A program made the translations under genes and the position numbers. The notes under the pieces were generated by a model. The model worked only from the letters and a program-made list of their open reading frames with translations, was not told the DNA's origin and ran no database searches. Positions 43,611 through 54,968 of a stretch of DNA of 64,000 nt are shown piece after piece. Source of the stretch: Phaeobacter gallaeciensis (GTDB taxonomy: Bacteria; Pseudomonadota; Alphaproteobacteria; Rhodobacterales; Rhodobacteraceae); contig NZ_CP015124.1 in the NCBI RefSeq assembly GCF_001678945.1, forward strand, positions 3,510,001 through 3,574,000, given 5' to 3'. Numbering within the stretch: position 1 is the stretch's first letter; each line of letters opens with the position of its first letter.

Positions 43611-45014
43611 ATGATCCCGGTCAGAGGGTTTGAAGGGGCGCGGGTCGCCGTTCTTGGATTGGGGCGCTCCGGCCTTGCTACGGCGCGGGCCCTCAGGGCT
43701 GGCGGCGCCGAGGCGATCTGCTGGGATGACAACCCGGAGGCGCGGGAACGGGCCGAGGCAGAGGGGTTCTCCTGCGCCGATCTGAGCCGGGCTGGTGCCT
43801 TTGACGGGATCGCCAGCCTGATCGTGTCCCCGGGTATTCCGCATCTCTACCCAAAGCCCAACCCGGTTGTGCGCGCGGCCCTGATGGCCGGGGTGCCAGT
43901 GGACAATGATATCGGGCTGTTCTTCCGCTCAGTCGCGACGGGAGAATGGGACAAGTTCGATCAGCCGCCCAAGGTGGTGGCCATCACTGGATCGAACGGC
44001 AAATCCACCACCGTGGCGCTGCTGCAGCATATTCTTGAGCAGGCGGGGCGCGACAGCCAGATGGCGGGCAATATCGGCCGCGGGGTTCTGGATATCGACC
44101 CGCCGGGCAATGGCGGCGTGATCGTGCTGGAACTGTCCAGCTATCAGACCGAACTGGCGCGGGCGCTGACCCCGGATGTGGCGGTCTTCACCAACCTCAG
44201 CCCGGATCATCTGGACCGGCATGGCGGTATGGGCGGCTATTTCGCGGCCAAGCGGCGCCTGTTCGCAGAAGGCGGCCCCGATCGTGCCATTGTCGGTGTC
44301 GATGAGGATGAAGGGCTGTTTCTGGCCGGACAACTGTCCGAGGCCGCCAGTGATGACCGGGTGATCCGCATCTCGGCAGCGCAGAAGCTGACAGGGCCGG
44401 GTTGGCAGGTGTTTGCCCGCAAAGGGTTCCTCAGCGAATATCGCAAGGGGCGGCAGGTGGCCTCGATCGATCTGCGCCCGATGCAGGGCTTGCCGGGGGC
44501 GCATAACCATCAGAATGCCTGCGCCGCCTATGCCGCAGCGCGGGCGCTAGGGCTGGCGCCGCGGATGATCGAAGGCGGGTTGGAGAGCTATCCGGGTTTG
44601 CCGCACCGCAGCCAGACCATCGCTGAGGCGGGCGGGGTGCGCTACGTCAACGACAGCAAGGCCACCAATGTGGACAGCGCAGTGAAGGCGCTGAGCGCCT
44701 TTGGCAATATCCGCTGGATCTGCGGCGGACTGGAAAAGGATGGCGGGCTGGAGGCCCTGAAAGGTCACACAGGTTCGGTGCGCCGGGCCTATGTGATCGG
44801 CCGCGAGGCGGCGACCTTTGCCATGCAGTTGGATGTGGACGCTGTGGTCTGCACCACCATGGGTGAGGCAGTGGCGCAGGCGATGGCAGAGGCCGAGCCG
44901 GGCGATACGGTTTTGCTCGCCCCGTCAGCGGCCAGTTTCGATCAATATGACAACTTCGAGCAGCGCGGTGAGGATTTCATCGCTGAGGTCACGCGCAGAT
45001 TGGAAAACGGTTAA
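43611..45014 (+). CDS. murD: UDP-MurNAc-L-alanine:D-glutamate ligase
   Basis: 467 residues. N-terminal Rossmann region [20 protein letters not shown]-loop [38 protein letters not shown] and the late [19 protein letters not shown] are all canonical. Start ATG 43611 gives the family N-terminus with GAGGGTGGGC upstream; earlier in-frame starts (43599, 43500) would add unrelated residues. Confidence 0.95.
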   Translation: MIPVRGFEGARVAVLGLGRSGLATARALRAGGAEAICWDDNPEARERAEAEGFSCADLSRAGAFDGIASLIVSPGIPHLYPKPNPVVRAALMAGVPVDNDIGLFFRSVATGEWDKFDQPPKVVAITGSNGKSTTVALLQHILEQAGRDSQMAGNIGRGVLDIDPPGNGGVIVLELSSYQTELARALTPDVAVFTNLSPDHLDRHGGMGGYFAAKRRLFAEGGPDRAIVGVDEDEGLFLAGQLSEAASDDRVIRISAAQKLTGPGWQVFARKGFLSEYRKGRQVASIDLRPMQGLPGAHNHQNACAAYAAARALGLAPRMIEGGLESYPGLPHRSQTIAEAGGVRYVNDSKATNVDSAVKALSAFGNIRWICGGLEKDGGLEALKGHTGSVRRAYVIGREAATFAMQLDVDAVVCTTMGEAVAQAMAEAEPGDTVLLAPSAASFDQYDNFEQRGEDFIAEVTRRLENG

Positions 45015-45035
45015 GGGCTTCGGGCTCACCCAAGC

Positions 45036-45213
45036 GGAAATCCGTTTCGGTTCCACCCTCGTCCTGCTTCTGCCCTGCCAAACCCGCCTTTGCGGCGCAA
45101 GCAAAATGGCCGTCTCCCCGCCGCTGGCTGGGCCCCTCGGCAATTTGACTGGCGCCCCTGCGACGGGTTTGACTGCCGGGCCGCAGGCGAGGGCGGCTCC
45201 GAAGCGGATTTCC
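45036..45213. repeat. 178-bp segment bounded by 15-bp inverted repeats
   Basis: The left arm GGAAATCCGTTTCGG (45036-45050) and right arm CCGAAGCGGATTTCC (45199-45213) are inverted copies with one mismatch. The segment lies between murD and the convergent flavoprotein gene and shows no coding sense. It may be a small non-autonomous element or a large imperfect hairpin. Confidence 0.5.
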
Positions 45214-45236
45214 GGGCGCTCGATCAATGGTGGCGA

Positions 45237-46430
45237 TCAGCGGGTGGCGGCGATGGCCGTGCCTGCGGCATGGCCCGAGGCCCAGGCCCATTGGAAGTTG
45301 TAGCCGCCAAGCCAGCCGGTCACATCCACCGCCTCGCCAATCGCGTAGAGACCGGGGCGGGATTTGGCCTGCATGTTTTTTGAGGAGAGCGCATCGGTGT
45401 CGATGCCGCCCAGGGTTACCTCGGCGGTGCGGTAGCCTTCGGTGCCGCCGGGTGTCAGCTGCCATTGGCTGAGCTGATCGCAGAGGGCTTGCAAGGCGGC
45501 GTCGGATTGATCGGCGAGGCGGGCCGTCAGGTCGCAGCCGGGGGCGAGGGCCTCTTTCAGGTAATCCACCAGCCGGGCGGGCAGATAGCGGGCCAGTTCG
45601 GTGGCAATCGCTCGCTTGCCTGCGATCTGCCGCTGGCTGCGTAGCGCCGCGAAGATATCGCTTTCGGGGGCGAGGTTGACTGTGATCTCCTCTCCTTCGT
45701 GCCAGTAGGAGGAGAGCTGCAGTACCGCGGGGCCGGAAAGACCGCGGTGGGTGAAGAGCAGCGCCTCGTCGAAACTGGCGCGTGCGTTGGAAAGGCGCGC
45801 GGGCAGGGAGACACCGGCCAGGGCGGAAAAGCGTCCCTCGGGGAAGGTGAAGGGGACAAGACCGGGACGGGTGTCGGTTACCGGCAGGGCGAACTGGCGG
45901 GCGATGTCATAGGCCAGACCGGTGGCGCCCATCTTGGGGATGGATTTGCCGCCCGTCGCCAGCACCAGATTGCGGCAGGTGACGCGGTGGTCCTTGCCGT
46001 CTTTGGTCAGGGTCAGAGCAAAACCGTCATCGGTCTGCTCAACGGCACCGACGCTGGTCTGCAGCCACAAGTCAGCTCCGGCCTGTGCCATCTCGGTCGT
46101 CAGCATTGAGACGATCTGTTTCGCTGAGCCGTCGCAAAAGAGCTGCCCGAGGGTTTTCTCGTGCCAGGCGATACCGTGGCGGTCGACCAGCGAGATGAAA
46201 TCCCATTGCGTGTAACGCGCCATCGCGGATTTGCAGAAATGCGGATTGCCGGAGAGGTAGTTGGACGGTTCTGCGTAAAGGTTGGTGAAGTTGCAGCGCC
46301 CACCGCCGGAGATACGGATTTTTTCGCCGGGCGCCTTGGCGTGATCCACCACCAGCGTGCTACCGCCACTGTGGGCTGCGCACATCATACCGGCGGCGCC
46401 GGCGCCAAGAATCACGGTGTTTACCTGCAT
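45237..46430 (-). CDS. NAD(P)/FAD-dependent oxidoreductase, HI0933/BaiN family
   Basis: 397-residue flavoprotein. The dinucleotide-binding start is NTVILGAGAAGMMCAAHSG, followed by the family signature KIRISGGGRCNFTN, and later LVLATGGKSIPKMGATGLAYDIARQF. The C-terminal FAD-contacting region reads GLYAIGEAVDVTGWLGGYNFQWAWASG. The physiological substrate is unknown. It is inserted on the opposite strand between murD and ftsW and has no evident role in cell-wall synthesis. Start ATG 46430 gives the normal N-terminus. Confidence 0.88.
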   Translation of the reverse strand: MQVNTVILGAGAAGMMCAAHSGGSTLVVDHAKAPGEKIRISGGGRCNFTNLYAEPSNYLSGNPHFCKSAMARYTQWDFISLVDRHGIAWHEKTLGQLFCDGSAKQIVSMLTTEMAQAGADLWLQTSVGAVEQTDDGFALTLTKDGKDHRVTCRNLVLATGGKSIPKMGATGLAYDIARQFALPVTDTRPGLVPFTFPEGRFSALAGVSLPARLSNARASFDEALLFTHRGLSGPAVLQLSSYWHEGEEITVNLAPESDIFAALRSQRQIAGKRAIATELARYLPARLVDYLKEALAPGCDLTARLADQSDAALQALCDQLSQWQLTPGGTEGYRTAEVTLGGIDTDALSSKNMQAKSRPGLYAIGEAVDVTGWLGGYNFQWAWASGHAAGTAIAATR

Positions 46431-46597
46431 GAGGGCATCGACCACGGAATGATGCCTCGCGCAAGGGCGGGGGGAGGGCGCAAAATCCTGCCGCGCCAGG
46501 ATCAAGACTCTGGTCTGATCACGCGTTTCGCGTTACTGTTGTGCTACAGACCCCGAAAAACGGGGCGTATCACGAGGCAAAGAGCGGCGGTGTTTCC

Positions 46598-47767
46598 ATG
46601 ACTGAGATGGTCTATGGTGCGGTTCCTGTACAATCAGGTGAACCTATTCTTCCCAAGTGGTGGCGGACTTTGGACAAATGGACCATGTCCTGCGTCCTGA
46701 TGCTGTTCGTGCTGGGCCTGCTTCTGGGGCTTGCCGCCTCGGTGCCGCTGGCCGAGCGCAACGGGTTTGGCAATTTCCACTACGTGCAACGACAAGCGGT
46801 GTTTGGCGGAGCGGCTTTGGTGGCCATGGTGCTGACCTCGATGATGTCTCCGACGCTGGTGCGGCGGCTAGCAATCGTCGGCTTTGCTCTCGCATTTGTG
46901 GCGCTGGCGCTGCTGCCCATTTTCGGTACCGATTTCGGCAAAGGCGCGGTGCGCTGGTATTCGCTGGGCTTTGCGTCGCTACAGCCCTCGGAATTCCTGA
47001 AGCCCGGGTTCGTGGTGGTTGCGGCCTGGATGATCGCTTCGAGCCAGCAGATCAACGGACCGCCGGGCACGCTGATTTCCTTTGGCCTGTGCATGAGCGT
47101 GGTGCTGATGCTGGTGATGCAGCCCGATTTCGGTCAGGCCTCGCTGACGTTGTTCGGATGGGGTGTGATGTATTTTGTGGCAGGGGCGCCGATGCTGCTT
47201 TTGGTTGGCATGGCAGCGGTTGTGGTCATGGGCGGTGTGCTGGCCTATTCCAGCTCTGAACACTTTGCCCGCCGCATTGACGGCTTTCTGAACCCGGATA
47301 TCGATCCCACCACCCAGCTGGGCTATGCCACCAACGCCATCCGCGAAGGCGGGCTGTTTGGGGTTGGTGTCGGTGAGGGGCAGGTGAAATGGTCGCTGCC
47401 TGATGCCCATACCGATTTCATCGTCGCGGTTGCTGCCGAGGAATACGGGCTGGTTCTGGTCACGGTGCTGATCGGGCTTTACGCCACGGTGGTTGTGCGC
47501 TCGCTGTTCCGTCTGATGCGCGAGCGCGATACTTTCGTGCGGCTCGCGGGGACAGGCTTGGTCTGCATGTTCGGGGTGCAGGCCATGATCAACATGGGGG
47601 TTGCGGTGCGGCTGTTGCCGGCCAAGGGCATGACCCTGCCGTTTGTCAGCTATGGTGGCTCTTCGCTGATCGCGACGGGCATTGCCATGGGAATGCTGCT
47701 GGCCTTTACCCGTTCGCGCCCGCAGGGTGAGATTGCAGATTATCTGCGTGGCCGCGGTCGCGGCTGA
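46598..47767 (+). CDS. ftsW: peptidoglycan glycosyltransferase FtsW
   Basis: 389-residue SEDS-family polymerase with about ten membrane helices. The signature loops are [62 protein letters not shown] (with the essential Asp) and [19 protein letters not shown]. It works with FtsI at the septum. Start ATG 46598 is taken, as the upstream frame lacks a ribosome site. Since the flavoprotein gene is divergent, a promoter must lie in 46431-46597. Confidence 0.95.
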   Translation: MTEMVYGAVPVQSGEPILPKWWRTLDKWTMSCVLMLFVLGLLLGLAASVPLAERNGFGNFHYVQRQAVFGGAALVAMVLTSMMSPTLVRRLAIVGFALAFVALALLPIFGTDFGKGAVRWYSLGFASLQPSEFLKPGFVVVAAWMIASSQQINGPPGTLISFGLCMSVVLMLVMQPDFGQASLTLFGWGVMYFVAGAPMLLLVGMAAVVVMGGVLAYSSSEHFARRIDGFLNPDIDPTTQLGYATNAIREGGLFGVGVGEGQVKWSLPDAHTDFIVAVAAEEYGLVLVTVLIGLYATVVVRSLFRLMRERDTFVRLAGTGLVCMFGVQAMINMGVAVRLLPAKGMTLPFVSYGGSSLIATGIAMGMLLAFTRSRPQGEIADYLRGRGRG

Positions 47768-47795
47768 CGCATTAGGTACGAAACGACGCGGGTTT

Positions 47796-48887
47796 ATGAC
47801 ACAGAAACTGCTATTGATGGCGGCAGGCGGCACCGGGGGGCACATGTTCCCGGCGCAGGCCCTGGCCGAAGAGATGCTACGCAAGGGCTGGCGGGTGAAA
47901 CTGTCGACCGATGCGCGCGGCGCCCGCTATACCGGCGGCTTTCCTCATACGGTGGAAATCACCGAGGTGTCCTCGGCCACCTTTGCCCGCGGCGGACTAT
48001 TGGCCAAGGCGCTGGTAGGACCGAAGATCGCCGGGGGCATTGCCAGCATGGCCCTGCAGATGCGGCGTGACCGCCCCGACGCGGTGGTGGGCTTTGGCGG
48101 CTATCCGTCGATCCCGGCGCTGGGCGCGGCGACGCTGCTGGGGCTGCCCCGGATGATCCATGAACAGAACGGCATTCTGGGCCGGGTCAATCAGCTTTTT
48201 GCCAAACGCGTGGCACAGGTGGCCTGCGGCGTATGGCCGACCGAATTGCCTGAGGGCGCCACGGGCGTGCACGTGGGCAACCCGGTGCGCCGCGCCGTGC
48301 TGGAGCGCGCGGGCGCGGCCTATATTCCACCGGGCGATTATCCGATGTCGGTGCTGGTGATGGGCGGCAGCCAAGGCGCGCGCATCCTGTCCGATGTGGT
48401 GCCCGGCGCGATTGCAGCCCTGCCCGAAGGGATCCGTCGCCATCTGCGCGTGGCCCATCAGGCGCGCGATGAGGATGGCGAACGCGTCAGCGCCTTCTAC
48501 GCCGAACATGGCATTGCTGCCGATGTTCAGCCTTTCTTTCACGATGTGCCCGCACGGATGAGCGAGGCGCAGCTTGTGATCTCGCGCTCCGGGGCCTCGT
48601 CGGTTGCCGATATCTCGGTCATTGGCCGCCCGTCGATCCTGATCCCATTCGCCGCCGCGGCGGGAGACCACCAGAGCGCTAATGCGCGTGGGCTGGTTGA
48701 TGCGGGCGGGGCGGTGCTGATCCCCGAAAGCGCCCTTGACGTTCAGTCATTGTCAGAGCAGATCTCTGCCGTTCTGAGCGCCCCCGACGCGGCCGCCCAG
48801 ATGGCCCAAGCAGCATTAAGTGTCGGCGTTCCCGATGCCACCAATCGTCTGGTGGCGCTGGTCGAACAGCTGGCGGAGGAAGGATAG
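47796..48887 (+). CDS. murG: UDP-GlcNAc:lipid I N-acetylglucosaminyltransferase
   Basis: 363-residue GT-B glycosyltransferase that makes lipid II on the inner membrane. G loops [15 protein letters not shown] and [16 protein letters not shown], the acceptor-side [16 protein letters not shown] and the donor-binding [17 protein letters not shown] are present. It starts 28 bases after ftsW and is followed by murC after 3 bases. Confidence 0.96.
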   Translation: MTQKLLLMAAGGTGGHMFPAQALAEEMLRKGWRVKLSTDARGARYTGGFPHTVEITEVSSATFARGGLLAKALVGPKIAGGIASMALQMRRDRPDAVVGFGGYPSIPALGAATLLGLPRMIHEQNGILGRVNQLFAKRVAQVACGVWPTELPEGATGVHVGNPVRRAVLERAGAAYIPPGDYPMSVLVMGGSQGARILSDVVPGAIAALPEGIRRHLRVAHQARDEDGERVSAFYAEHGIAADVQPFFHDVPARMSEAQLVISRSGASSVADISVIGRPSILIPFAAAAGDHQSANARGLVDAGGAVLIPESALDVQSLSEQISAVLSAPDAAAQMAQAALSVGVPDATNRLVALVEQLAEEG

Positions 48888-48890
48888 ACC

Positions 48891-50306
48891 ATGACGCCCG
48901 CAACCAAATTGCCCGGAGATGTTGGCCCGATCCATTTTGTCGGCATCGGCGGCATCGGCATGTCCGGCATCGCCGAGGTGCTGCTCAACCTTGGCTATGT
49001 GGTGCAGGGGTCTGACCTCAAGTCGTCAAAGATCACCCAGCGGCTGGAGAGCCTTGGTGCGCTGGTTTTTGAAGGTCAGCGGGCTGAGAATCTGGAAGAC
49101 GCCGAAGTCGTCGTGATTTCCTCGGCGATCAAGCCGGGCAACCCGGAACTGGACGAGGCGCGCCGCCGGGGGCTGCCCATCGTGCGCCGGGCCGAGATGC
49201 TGGCCGAGCTCATGCGGTTGAAATCCAACATCGCCATTGCCGGCACCCATGGCAAAACCACCACGACCACGATGATGGCCGAGCTGATGGTGGCCGGGAA
49301 TTTCGATCCCACCGTGGTTAATGGCGGCATCATTCACGCCTATGGATCGAACGCCCGCATGGGGCAGGGCGAATGGATGGTGGTCGAGGCGGACGAAAGC
49401 GACGGCACCTTCAACCGTCTGCCAGCCACCATTGCGGTGGTGACCAATATCGACCCGGAACACATGGAGCACTGGGGCGACTTTGATACCCTGCGCGACG
49501 GGTTTTACAACTTCGTCTCGAACATTCCTTTTTATGGTGTCGCGGTCTGCTGTACCGACCACCCCGAGGTGCAGGCGCTGGTGGGGCGCATCACCGACCG
49601 CCGCGTCGTCACCTATGGTTTTAATGCACAGGCGGATGTTCGTGCCGTGAACCTGACCTACAAGGCGGGCGTTGCCCATTTCGACATCCTATTGCAGGCG
49701 GAAGGTCAGAAGATCGAAGGCTGCACTCTGCCGATGCCGGGGGATCACAATGTCTCCAACGCCCTGTCGGCAGTGGCCGTGGCGCGCCATCTGGGCATGA
49801 AAGGCGAGGAAATCCGCGCTGCGCTGGCTGCATTCGGCGGGGTCAACCGCCGTTTCACCAAGGTGGGCGAAGTGAACGGTGTTACCGTGATCGACGATTA
49901 TGGCCACCACCCGGTGGAAATCGCCGCCGTGCTGAAGGCCGCGCGTCAGGCCGTTGGCGCTGATAGCAATGCTCGTGTCATCGCCGTGCATCAACCGCAC
50001 CGCTATTCACGCCTGTCTTCCCTGTTTGATGATTTCTGCGCCTGCTTCAACGATGCCGATGTGGTCGCCATCGCCGAGGTCTTTGCCGCCGGTGAGGACC
50101 CGATTGAGGGCGCCAGCCGCGACGATCTGGTGGCGGGGCTGATCCGTCATGGCCATCGCCACGCCCGCGCGCTGCTGAACGAGGACGATCTGGAGCGTTT
50201 GGTGCGTGAACAGGCGCGCCCCGGTGACATGGTCGTCTGCCTCGGCGCAGGTACTATCAGCGCCTGGGCCAACGGGCTGCCTGAGCGGCTAAGCAAAAGC
50301 CAATAG
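48891..50306 (+). CDS. murC: UDP-N-acetylmuramate:L-alanine ligase
   Basis: 471 residues. N-terminal [19 protein letters not shown]-loop [38 protein letters not shown] and the late [16 protein letters not shown] with HQPHRYSR are canonical MurC. A GGAGGAAGG ribosome site precedes ATG 48891. It performs the first amino-acid addition to UDP-MurNAc. Confidence 0.96.
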   Translation: MTPATKLPGDVGPIHFVGIGGIGMSGIAEVLLNLGYVVQGSDLKSSKITQRLESLGALVFEGQRAENLEDAEVVVISSAIKPGNPELDEARRRGLPIVRRAEMLAELMRLKSNIAIAGTHGKTTTTTMMAELMVAGNFDPTVVNGGIIHAYGSNARMGQGEWMVVEADESDGTFNRLPATIAVVTNIDPEHMEHWGDFDTLRDGFYNFVSNIPFYGVAVCCTDHPEVQALVGRITDRRVVTYGFNAQADVRAVNLTYKAGVAHFDILLQAEGQKIEGCTLPMPGDHNVSNALSAVAVARHLGMKGEEIRAALAAFGGVNRRFTKVGEVNGVTVIDDYGHHPVEIAAVLKAARQAVGADSNARVIAVHQPHRYSRLSSLFDDFCACFNDADVVAIAEVFAAGEDPIEGASRDDLVAGLIRHGHRHARALLNEDDLERLVREQARPGDMVVCLGAGTISAWANGLPERLSKSQ

Positions 50307-50327
50307 CCCCCGCGAAAGGACACTGCC

Positions 50328-51527
50328 ATGGCTGAGCCGCTGAAACGCCGTATTGGCCTTGGTCTTCTGACCGCCTACGGCGTCGGCGTCATGGTCGGGG
50401 CCGGGATCTATGTGCTGGTCGGAGCGGTTGTCGCCGACGCCGGGATCTGGGCGCCGCTATCCTTTGTTTTGGCAGGGCTGATCGCCGCGCCCACTGCGCT
50501 CAGCTATGCGGAGTTTTCCTCACGCCTGCCCGAAGCTGCCGGAGAGGCTGCCTTTGTCGGGCAGGGCTTCGGATCGCAGTCCCTTGCCTTGCTGGTGGGG
50601 CTGGCCGTGGTTGTGGCCGGAACTGTCTCTGCCGGCGCGGTGCTACGCGGCGGCGCCGGGTATCTGACGGCGGCAACCGGCGTGAATGGAACCCTTGCGA
50701 TCATCGCCATGGGGTTGGCGCTGGTGGCGGTGGCCGTGATTGGCGTTCTGGAAAGCCTGTCGTTGGCGGCGGTTTTTACCGCGATTGAGCTGACCGGGCT
50801 GGCGCTGGTGATCTGGGCCGGGGGTACGGGCGATGTGTCGCCGGATTGGGCCCTGCCGCAGGACCTGCCGGGCATTACCGTCTGGGCGGGCCTTGGCCTT
50901 GGTGCGGTTCTGGCCTTCTTTGCCTTCATCGGGTTTGAAGACATCGTCAACATGGCCGAGGAGGTCTCGGAACCGACCCGCACCATGCCGAAGGCGATCC
51001 TTTTGTCGCTGACCATCACATCGATCATCTATGCGCTGGTCTGCTGGGCTGCGGTTCGTACTGTCCCAGTGGCCGACCTTTCGCAATCCAGCAGCCCGCT
51101 GGCACTGGTCTGGCAGACAGCGCGCGGATCGAACCCCGATTTCCTGTCCTATATCGCGGTCTTTGCTGCGCTAAATGGGATCCTGGCGCAGATCGTCATG
51201 GCCTCGCGGGTGCTGTTCGGATTGGGTAAACGCAGTCCGGCGCTGGCCCTGTTCCATCACGCCCACCCCCGGTTCGGAACGCCGGTGCTGGCCACGCTGG
51301 TATTGGGTGCGGCGGTGATCCTGACGGCCCTGTTCTTCTCGGTGGATCGGCTGGCCGAGGTCACGTCCTCGGTGTTGCTCTCGGTCTTTGTGTTGGTGAA
51401 CCTCGCGCTGATCTTGCAGAAACGCCACGCGCCTGGCGCGCCCTTTCAGGTGCCGATGACGGTGCCGATTGTGGGGCTTGTTCTGTCCACCATCGCCCTG
51501 ATTACAGCCGTGGGAGGTATGTTGTGA
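50328..51527 (+). CDS. APC superfamily amino acid permease
   Basis: 399 residues with about eleven or twelve hydrophobic helices. The APC family start LTAYGVGVMVGAGIYVLVGAVV and the later LAFFAFIGFEDIVNMAEEVSEPTRTMPKAI are diagnostic. Substrate unknown. It sits 21 bases after murC and overlaps the DUF2484 gene by GTGA, so it is translated within the dcw transcript. Permeases are not normal dcw members, so this is likely a lineage-specific insertion. Confidence 0.85.
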   Translation: MAEPLKRRIGLGLLTAYGVGVMVGAGIYVLVGAVVADAGIWAPLSFVLAGLIAAPTALSYAEFSSRLPEAAGEAAFVGQGFGSQSLALLVGLAVVVAGTVSAGAVLRGGAGYLTAATGVNGTLAIIAMGLALVAVAVIGVLESLSLAAVFTAIELTGLALVIWAGGTGDVSPDWALPQDLPGITVWAGLGLGAVLAFFAFIGFEDIVNMAEEVSEPTRTMPKAILLSLTITSIIYALVCWAAVRTVPVADLSQSSSPLALVWQTARGSNPDFLSYIAVFAALNGILAQIVMASRVLFGLGKRSPALALFHHAHPRFGTPVLATLVLGAAVILTALFFSVDRLAEVTSSVLLSVFVLVNLALILQKRHAPGAPFQVPMTVPIVGLVLSTIALITAVGGML

Positions 51528-51775
51528 GCCTGTCCCTGATCCTTGCCGCGCTTTGGGCGCTGACGGCCAATGTCCTTGCCATGATACCCAGCCGCGACAA
51601 TCACTGGCGCCGCGCCTATGCACTGATCGCCGTCGGCATCCCGATCCTTGGCTATGTCACCTATGAAAACGGTCCATGGTGGGGGCTGGCGGTGCTGGCC
51701 GCAGGGATGAGTGTGTTGCGCTATCCGGTGGTCTATCTGGGCCGCTGGCTGCGCCGGGTGGTCCTGCGCGGCTGA
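51524..51775 (+). CDS. DUF2484 small membrane protein
   Basis: 83 residues with three hydrophobic segments and a basic end (RWLRRVVLRG). The start SLSLILAALWALTANVLAMIPSRDNHWRRAY is the DUF2484 pattern. Its place next to murC/murB suggests, but does not show, a role in envelope growth. The GTG start overlaps the permease stop. Confidence 0.75.
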   Translation: MSLSLILAALWALTANVLAMIPSRDNHWRRAYALIAVGIPILGYVTYENGPWWGLAVLAAGMSVLRYPVVYLGRWLRRVVLRG

Positions 51776-51872
51776 TGGCGGGTTCTACGCGGGGTATGCG
51801 TGAGCTCGGCGGTCCTTTCTTCCCATTCGGGTTTGCCTTAAACCCTGCAGGAAACCGAACGAGTGGCACATC

Positions 51873-52811
51873 ATGACCGAAATCACTAAATCCCTTCCTG
51901 CCGTGCGTGGACGCCTGACCGAGGGGCGCAGCCTGTCGGAGCTGACCTGGCTGCGTGTGGGCGGGCCTGCGGATGTGTTGTTTCAGCCTGCTGATCGTGA
52001 TGATCTTCAGGACTTCCTGCGGGCCCTGCCAGCGGATGTCGAGGTCTTTCCCATGGGCGTCGGCTCGAACCTGATCGTGCGGGATGGGGGTATCCGCGCG
52101 GTGGTGATCCGGCTGGGGCGTGGCTTCAACCAGATTGAAATCGACGGCGACGCCGTGACCGCAGGCGCGGCGGCGCTGGATGCCCATGTGGCGCGCAAGG
52201 CGGCTGATGCGGGGCTGGATCTGACCTTCCTGCGCACCATCCCCGGTTCCATCGGCGGTGCGGTGCGGATGAACGCGGGCTGCTATGGCTCTTATACCGC
52301 CGATGTGTTCCACACCGCCACCGTGGTGACGCGGGCAGGGGAGCTGCAGATACTTGGTCCGGAAGACCTGAATTTTGCCTATCGCCAGACCACTTTCCCC
52401 GAAGGCGGGGTTCTGGTCTCGGCGACCTTCAAGGCACCAAAAGGCGCGCCCGAGGCGCTTCATGCCCGGATGGAAGAGCAACTGAAGAAGCGCGATGAGA
52501 CACAGCCGGTCAAGGATCGTTCGGCTGGCTCCACCTTTCGCAATCCGGCGGGGTTTTCCTCGACCGGGCAGGCGGGGGATGTGCACGATCTAAAAGCCTG
52601 GAAAGTGATCGAGGATGCCGGTCTACGCGGTGCCCGCCTTGGCGGTGCGCAGATGAGCGAGAAACACCCGAATTTCCTGATCAATACCGGGGATGCCACC
52701 GCCGCCGATCTGGAGGCGTTGGGAGAAGAGGTGCGTCGCAAGGTGCTGGAGAATTCCGGCATTACCCTGCAGTGGGAAATCATGCGGATCGGCGAAAACC
52801 TGCCGGACTAA
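51873..52811 (+). CDS. murB: UDP-N-acetylenolpyruvoylglucosamine reductase
   Basis: 312-residue FAD enzyme producing UDP-MurNAc. FAD-binding phrases [32 protein letters not shown] and [17 protein letters not shown], the proton-donor Ser in [10 protein letters not shown], and the ending [19 protein letters not shown] identify a type I MurB. Start ATG 51873 is typical. Confidence 0.96.
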   Translation: MTEITKSLPAVRGRLTEGRSLSELTWLRVGGPADVLFQPADRDDLQDFLRALPADVEVFPMGVGSNLIVRDGGIRAVVIRLGRGFNQIEIDGDAVTAGAAALDAHVARKAADAGLDLTFLRTIPGSIGGAVRMNAGCYGSYTADVFHTATVVTRAGELQILGPEDLNFAYRQTTFPEGGVLVSATFKAPKGAPEALHARMEEQLKKRDETQPVKDRSAGSTFRNPAGFSSTGQAGDVHDLKAWKVIEDAGLRGARLGGAQMSEKHPNFLINTGDATAADLEALGEEVRRKVLENSGITLQWEIMRIGENLPD

Positions 52812-53165
52812 AGTGGCGCCAGCCCTGTCAGTGTCACCCGTAATCCACGCCGCGCTGGGCGAGTGTGGGTAATTCGCAATCATTCGCCCCGGCATGATTG
52901 TTTTGGCTGGAACGGCGTGTGAAATTCGGGCAAGAAAGAGACATCCATTAAGGTTGGTAAAGAGGACGTTAAGGTCCCGGTAACTCTTTGGGCAGTATGA
53001 TGACCTATGGGACGTGATTTGCCGCGCCCCACGGCATGATTGCCTTCTGATGCAAGCAAAAGGATCTCTGTCGCCGATGCGGTGATGATCCCAGAATAAT
53101 GAACGCGGCCGAATAACGGACGCGAGAAACAGGGGCGTTAAGCCCGATGAATTGAGGCACTTGTG
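52812..53165. other. intergenic region between murB and ddl
   Basis: 354 bases without a gene. It contains the CtrA-like site at 52969-52984 and a second half-site TTAA at 52949. A promoter for ddl-ftsQ-ftsA is likely here, but no clear -35/-10 pair can be fixed. Confidence 0.4.
52969..52984 (+). promoter_or_regulatory. CtrA-like site upstream of ddl-ftsQA
   Basis: TTAA-N7-GTAAC, one mismatch from the CtrA consensus TTAA-N7-TTAAC. It lies about 180 bases before the ddl start. Confidence 0.4.
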
Positions 53166-54086
53166 GTGAGTGAGTCGAGCAGGACACTCCCGACAGTGGC
53201 GGTATTGATGGGCGGCCCCTCGGCTGAGCGTGAGGTGTCCCTGTCCTCCGGGCGTGAATGCGCCGCCGCGCTAAGGGGCGAAGGCTATCAGGTGATCGAA
53301 CTGGACGCGGGTCCGGATCTGTGTGCGCAGCTTGAGGCTGCGGCACCTGACGTCGTGTTCAATGCGCTGCACGGTCGCTGGGGCGAAGACGGCTGCGTGC
53401 AGGGCCTTCTGGAATGGATGCGTATTCCCTATACCCACTCTGGTGTGCTGGCCTCGGCGCTAGCGATGGACAAACAGCGCAGCAAATCCCTGTTCCGCAG
53501 CGTTGGCCTGCCGGTGGTCGCCAGCGAAATCTTTGCCCGCTCCGAGGTCGAGGCGTCCCATGTGATGGCGCCTCCCTATGTGGTCAAACCCAATAATGAA
53601 GGCTCCAGCGTTGGAATCTACCTGGTGCATGAGGCCGCCAATGCGCCGCCGAAACTCTCGGACGACATGCCCGATCAGGTGATGGTTGAAACCTATGCCC
53701 CGGGGCGCGAGCTGACCGCGACCGTGATGGGCGACAAGGCACTGACAGTGACCGACATTCTGACCGATGGCTGGTACGATTATGATGCGAAATATCAGCC
53801 GGGCGGATCGCGCCATGTGCTGCCTGCGGATCTGCCGCAGGAGATTTTCGATCTGTGCCTAGAATACGCCAAACGCGCCCATGATGCACTGGGCTGCCGG
53901 GGCGTGAGCCGCACCGATTTCCGCTGGGACGAAAGCCGCGGCGCTGAGGGGCTGATAATCCTGGAAACCAACACTCAGCCCGGCATGACGCCGACTTCGC
54001 TGGCGCCCGAGCAAGCCGAACATTTCGGCATCACCTTTGGGCAGCTTTGCGCATGGATGGTGGAGGACGCCTCATGCGGTCGCTGA
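53166..54086 (+). CDS. ddl: D-alanine:D-alanine ligase
   Basis: 306-residue ATP-grasp enzyme that forms D-Ala-D-Ala for MurF. N-terminal [38 protein letters not shown], the Lys/ATP site [16 protein letters not shown] and the metal-binding [15 protein letters not shown] are intact. GTG 53166 is preferred, eight bases after GAGG; GTG 53163 is the alternative. The gene overlaps ftsQ by 13 bases. Confidence 0.95.
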   Translation: MSESSRTLPTVAVLMGGPSAEREVSLSSGRECAAALRGEGYQVIELDAGPDLCAQLEAAAPDVVFNALHGRWGEDGCVQGLLEWMRIPYTHSGVLASALAMDKQRSKSLFRSVGLPVVASEIFARSEVEASHVMAPPYVVKPNNEGSSVGIYLVHEAANAPPKLSDDMPDQVMVETYAPGRELTATVMGDKALTVTDILTDGWYDYDAKYQPGGSRHVLPADLPQEIFDLCLEYAKRAHDALGCRGVSRTDFRWDESRGAEGLIILETNTQPGMTPTSLAPEQAEHFGITFGQLCAWMVEDASCGR

Positions 54087-54967
54087 TCCGGCGCAAGAGC
54101 AAGGAGCACAGCGGAGCGTCCGATCCGGCGCCTTCGCGCCTGAAATACCGGTTGCAGCGCTGGATGCTGACGCCAGGGATCCGGTTCGGTCTGCGTGTCG
54201 GGGTGCCGATCTGCCTGCTGGCTGCGGCGGGAACCGCGTTTCTGGCGGATGAAGGGCGGCGCGACGCCTTGCAGGGCACGATCAATTCGATCCGCGCCTC
54301 GATCGAGGAGCGTCCTGAATTCATGGTCAACGTCATGGCCATCGACGGGGCAGGGACCAGCGTCTCCGAAGACATCCGCGAGGTGGTGCCGCTCGATTTT
54401 CCGATCAGCTCCTTCGATCTGGATCTGGGCCAGATCCGCGATGTGATCGAAGGACTTGATCCGGTCCGCACCGCCAGCGTGCGGATCCGCCCGGGCGGCA
54501 TTCTTCAGGTCAATGTGGAAGAACGTAAACCGGCGCTGATCTGGCGTAGCCGCGACGGGCTGGCGCTGCTGGATGAAACCGGCGCCCATGTGGCCGAGTT
54601 GGGACAGCGGAGGCTGCATCCTGATCTGCCGCTCATTGCCGGGCGTGGGGCCAATCGCGAGGCCGAGGAGGCGATGCGGCTTCTGGCGGCAGCCAGCCCG
54701 CTTGGCGACCGGCTGCGGGGGTTGGTACGGGTTGGCGAACGGCGTTGGGACGTGGTTCTGGATCGCGGTCAGCGGATCCTGCTGCCCGAGGACAACCCGG
54801 TGCAGGCGCTGGAGCGGGTGATCGTCGTCAGCGAGGTCAAGGATCTGCTGGAACGTGATGTCGCCGCCGTGGATATGCGGATCGCGGCGCGGCCGACGGT
54901 CCGGATGACAGAAAATGCAGTGGAAAACTGGTGGCGGATCAGGGAAATGAACGGGGGTGGGCTGTAA
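54074..54967 (+). CDS. ftsQ: cell division protein FtsQ
   Basis: 297-residue bitopic protein: basic cytoplasmic tail, one membrane span (about residues 38-56, [17 protein letters not shown]), then a periplasmic POTRA domain ([43 protein letters not shown]) and the FtsQ beta domain. It recruits FtsL/B. Start ATG 54074 lies within the end of ddl, showing translational coupling. It ends one base before ftsA begins. Confidence 0.93.
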   Translation: MRSLIRRKSKEHSGASDPAPSRLKYRLQRWMLTPGIRFGLRVGVPICLLAAAGTAFLADEGRRDALQGTINSIRASIEERPEFMVNVMAIDGAGTSVSEDIREVVPLDFPISSFDLDLGQIRDVIEGLDPVRTASVRIRPGGILQVNVEERKPALIWRSRDGLALLDETGAHVAELGQRRLHPDLPLIAGRGANREAEEAMRLLAAASPLGDRLRGLVRVGERRWDVVLDRGQRILLPEDNPVQALERVIVVSEVKDLLERDVAAVDMRIAARPTVRMTENAVENWWRIREMNGGGL

Positions 54968-54968
54968 G

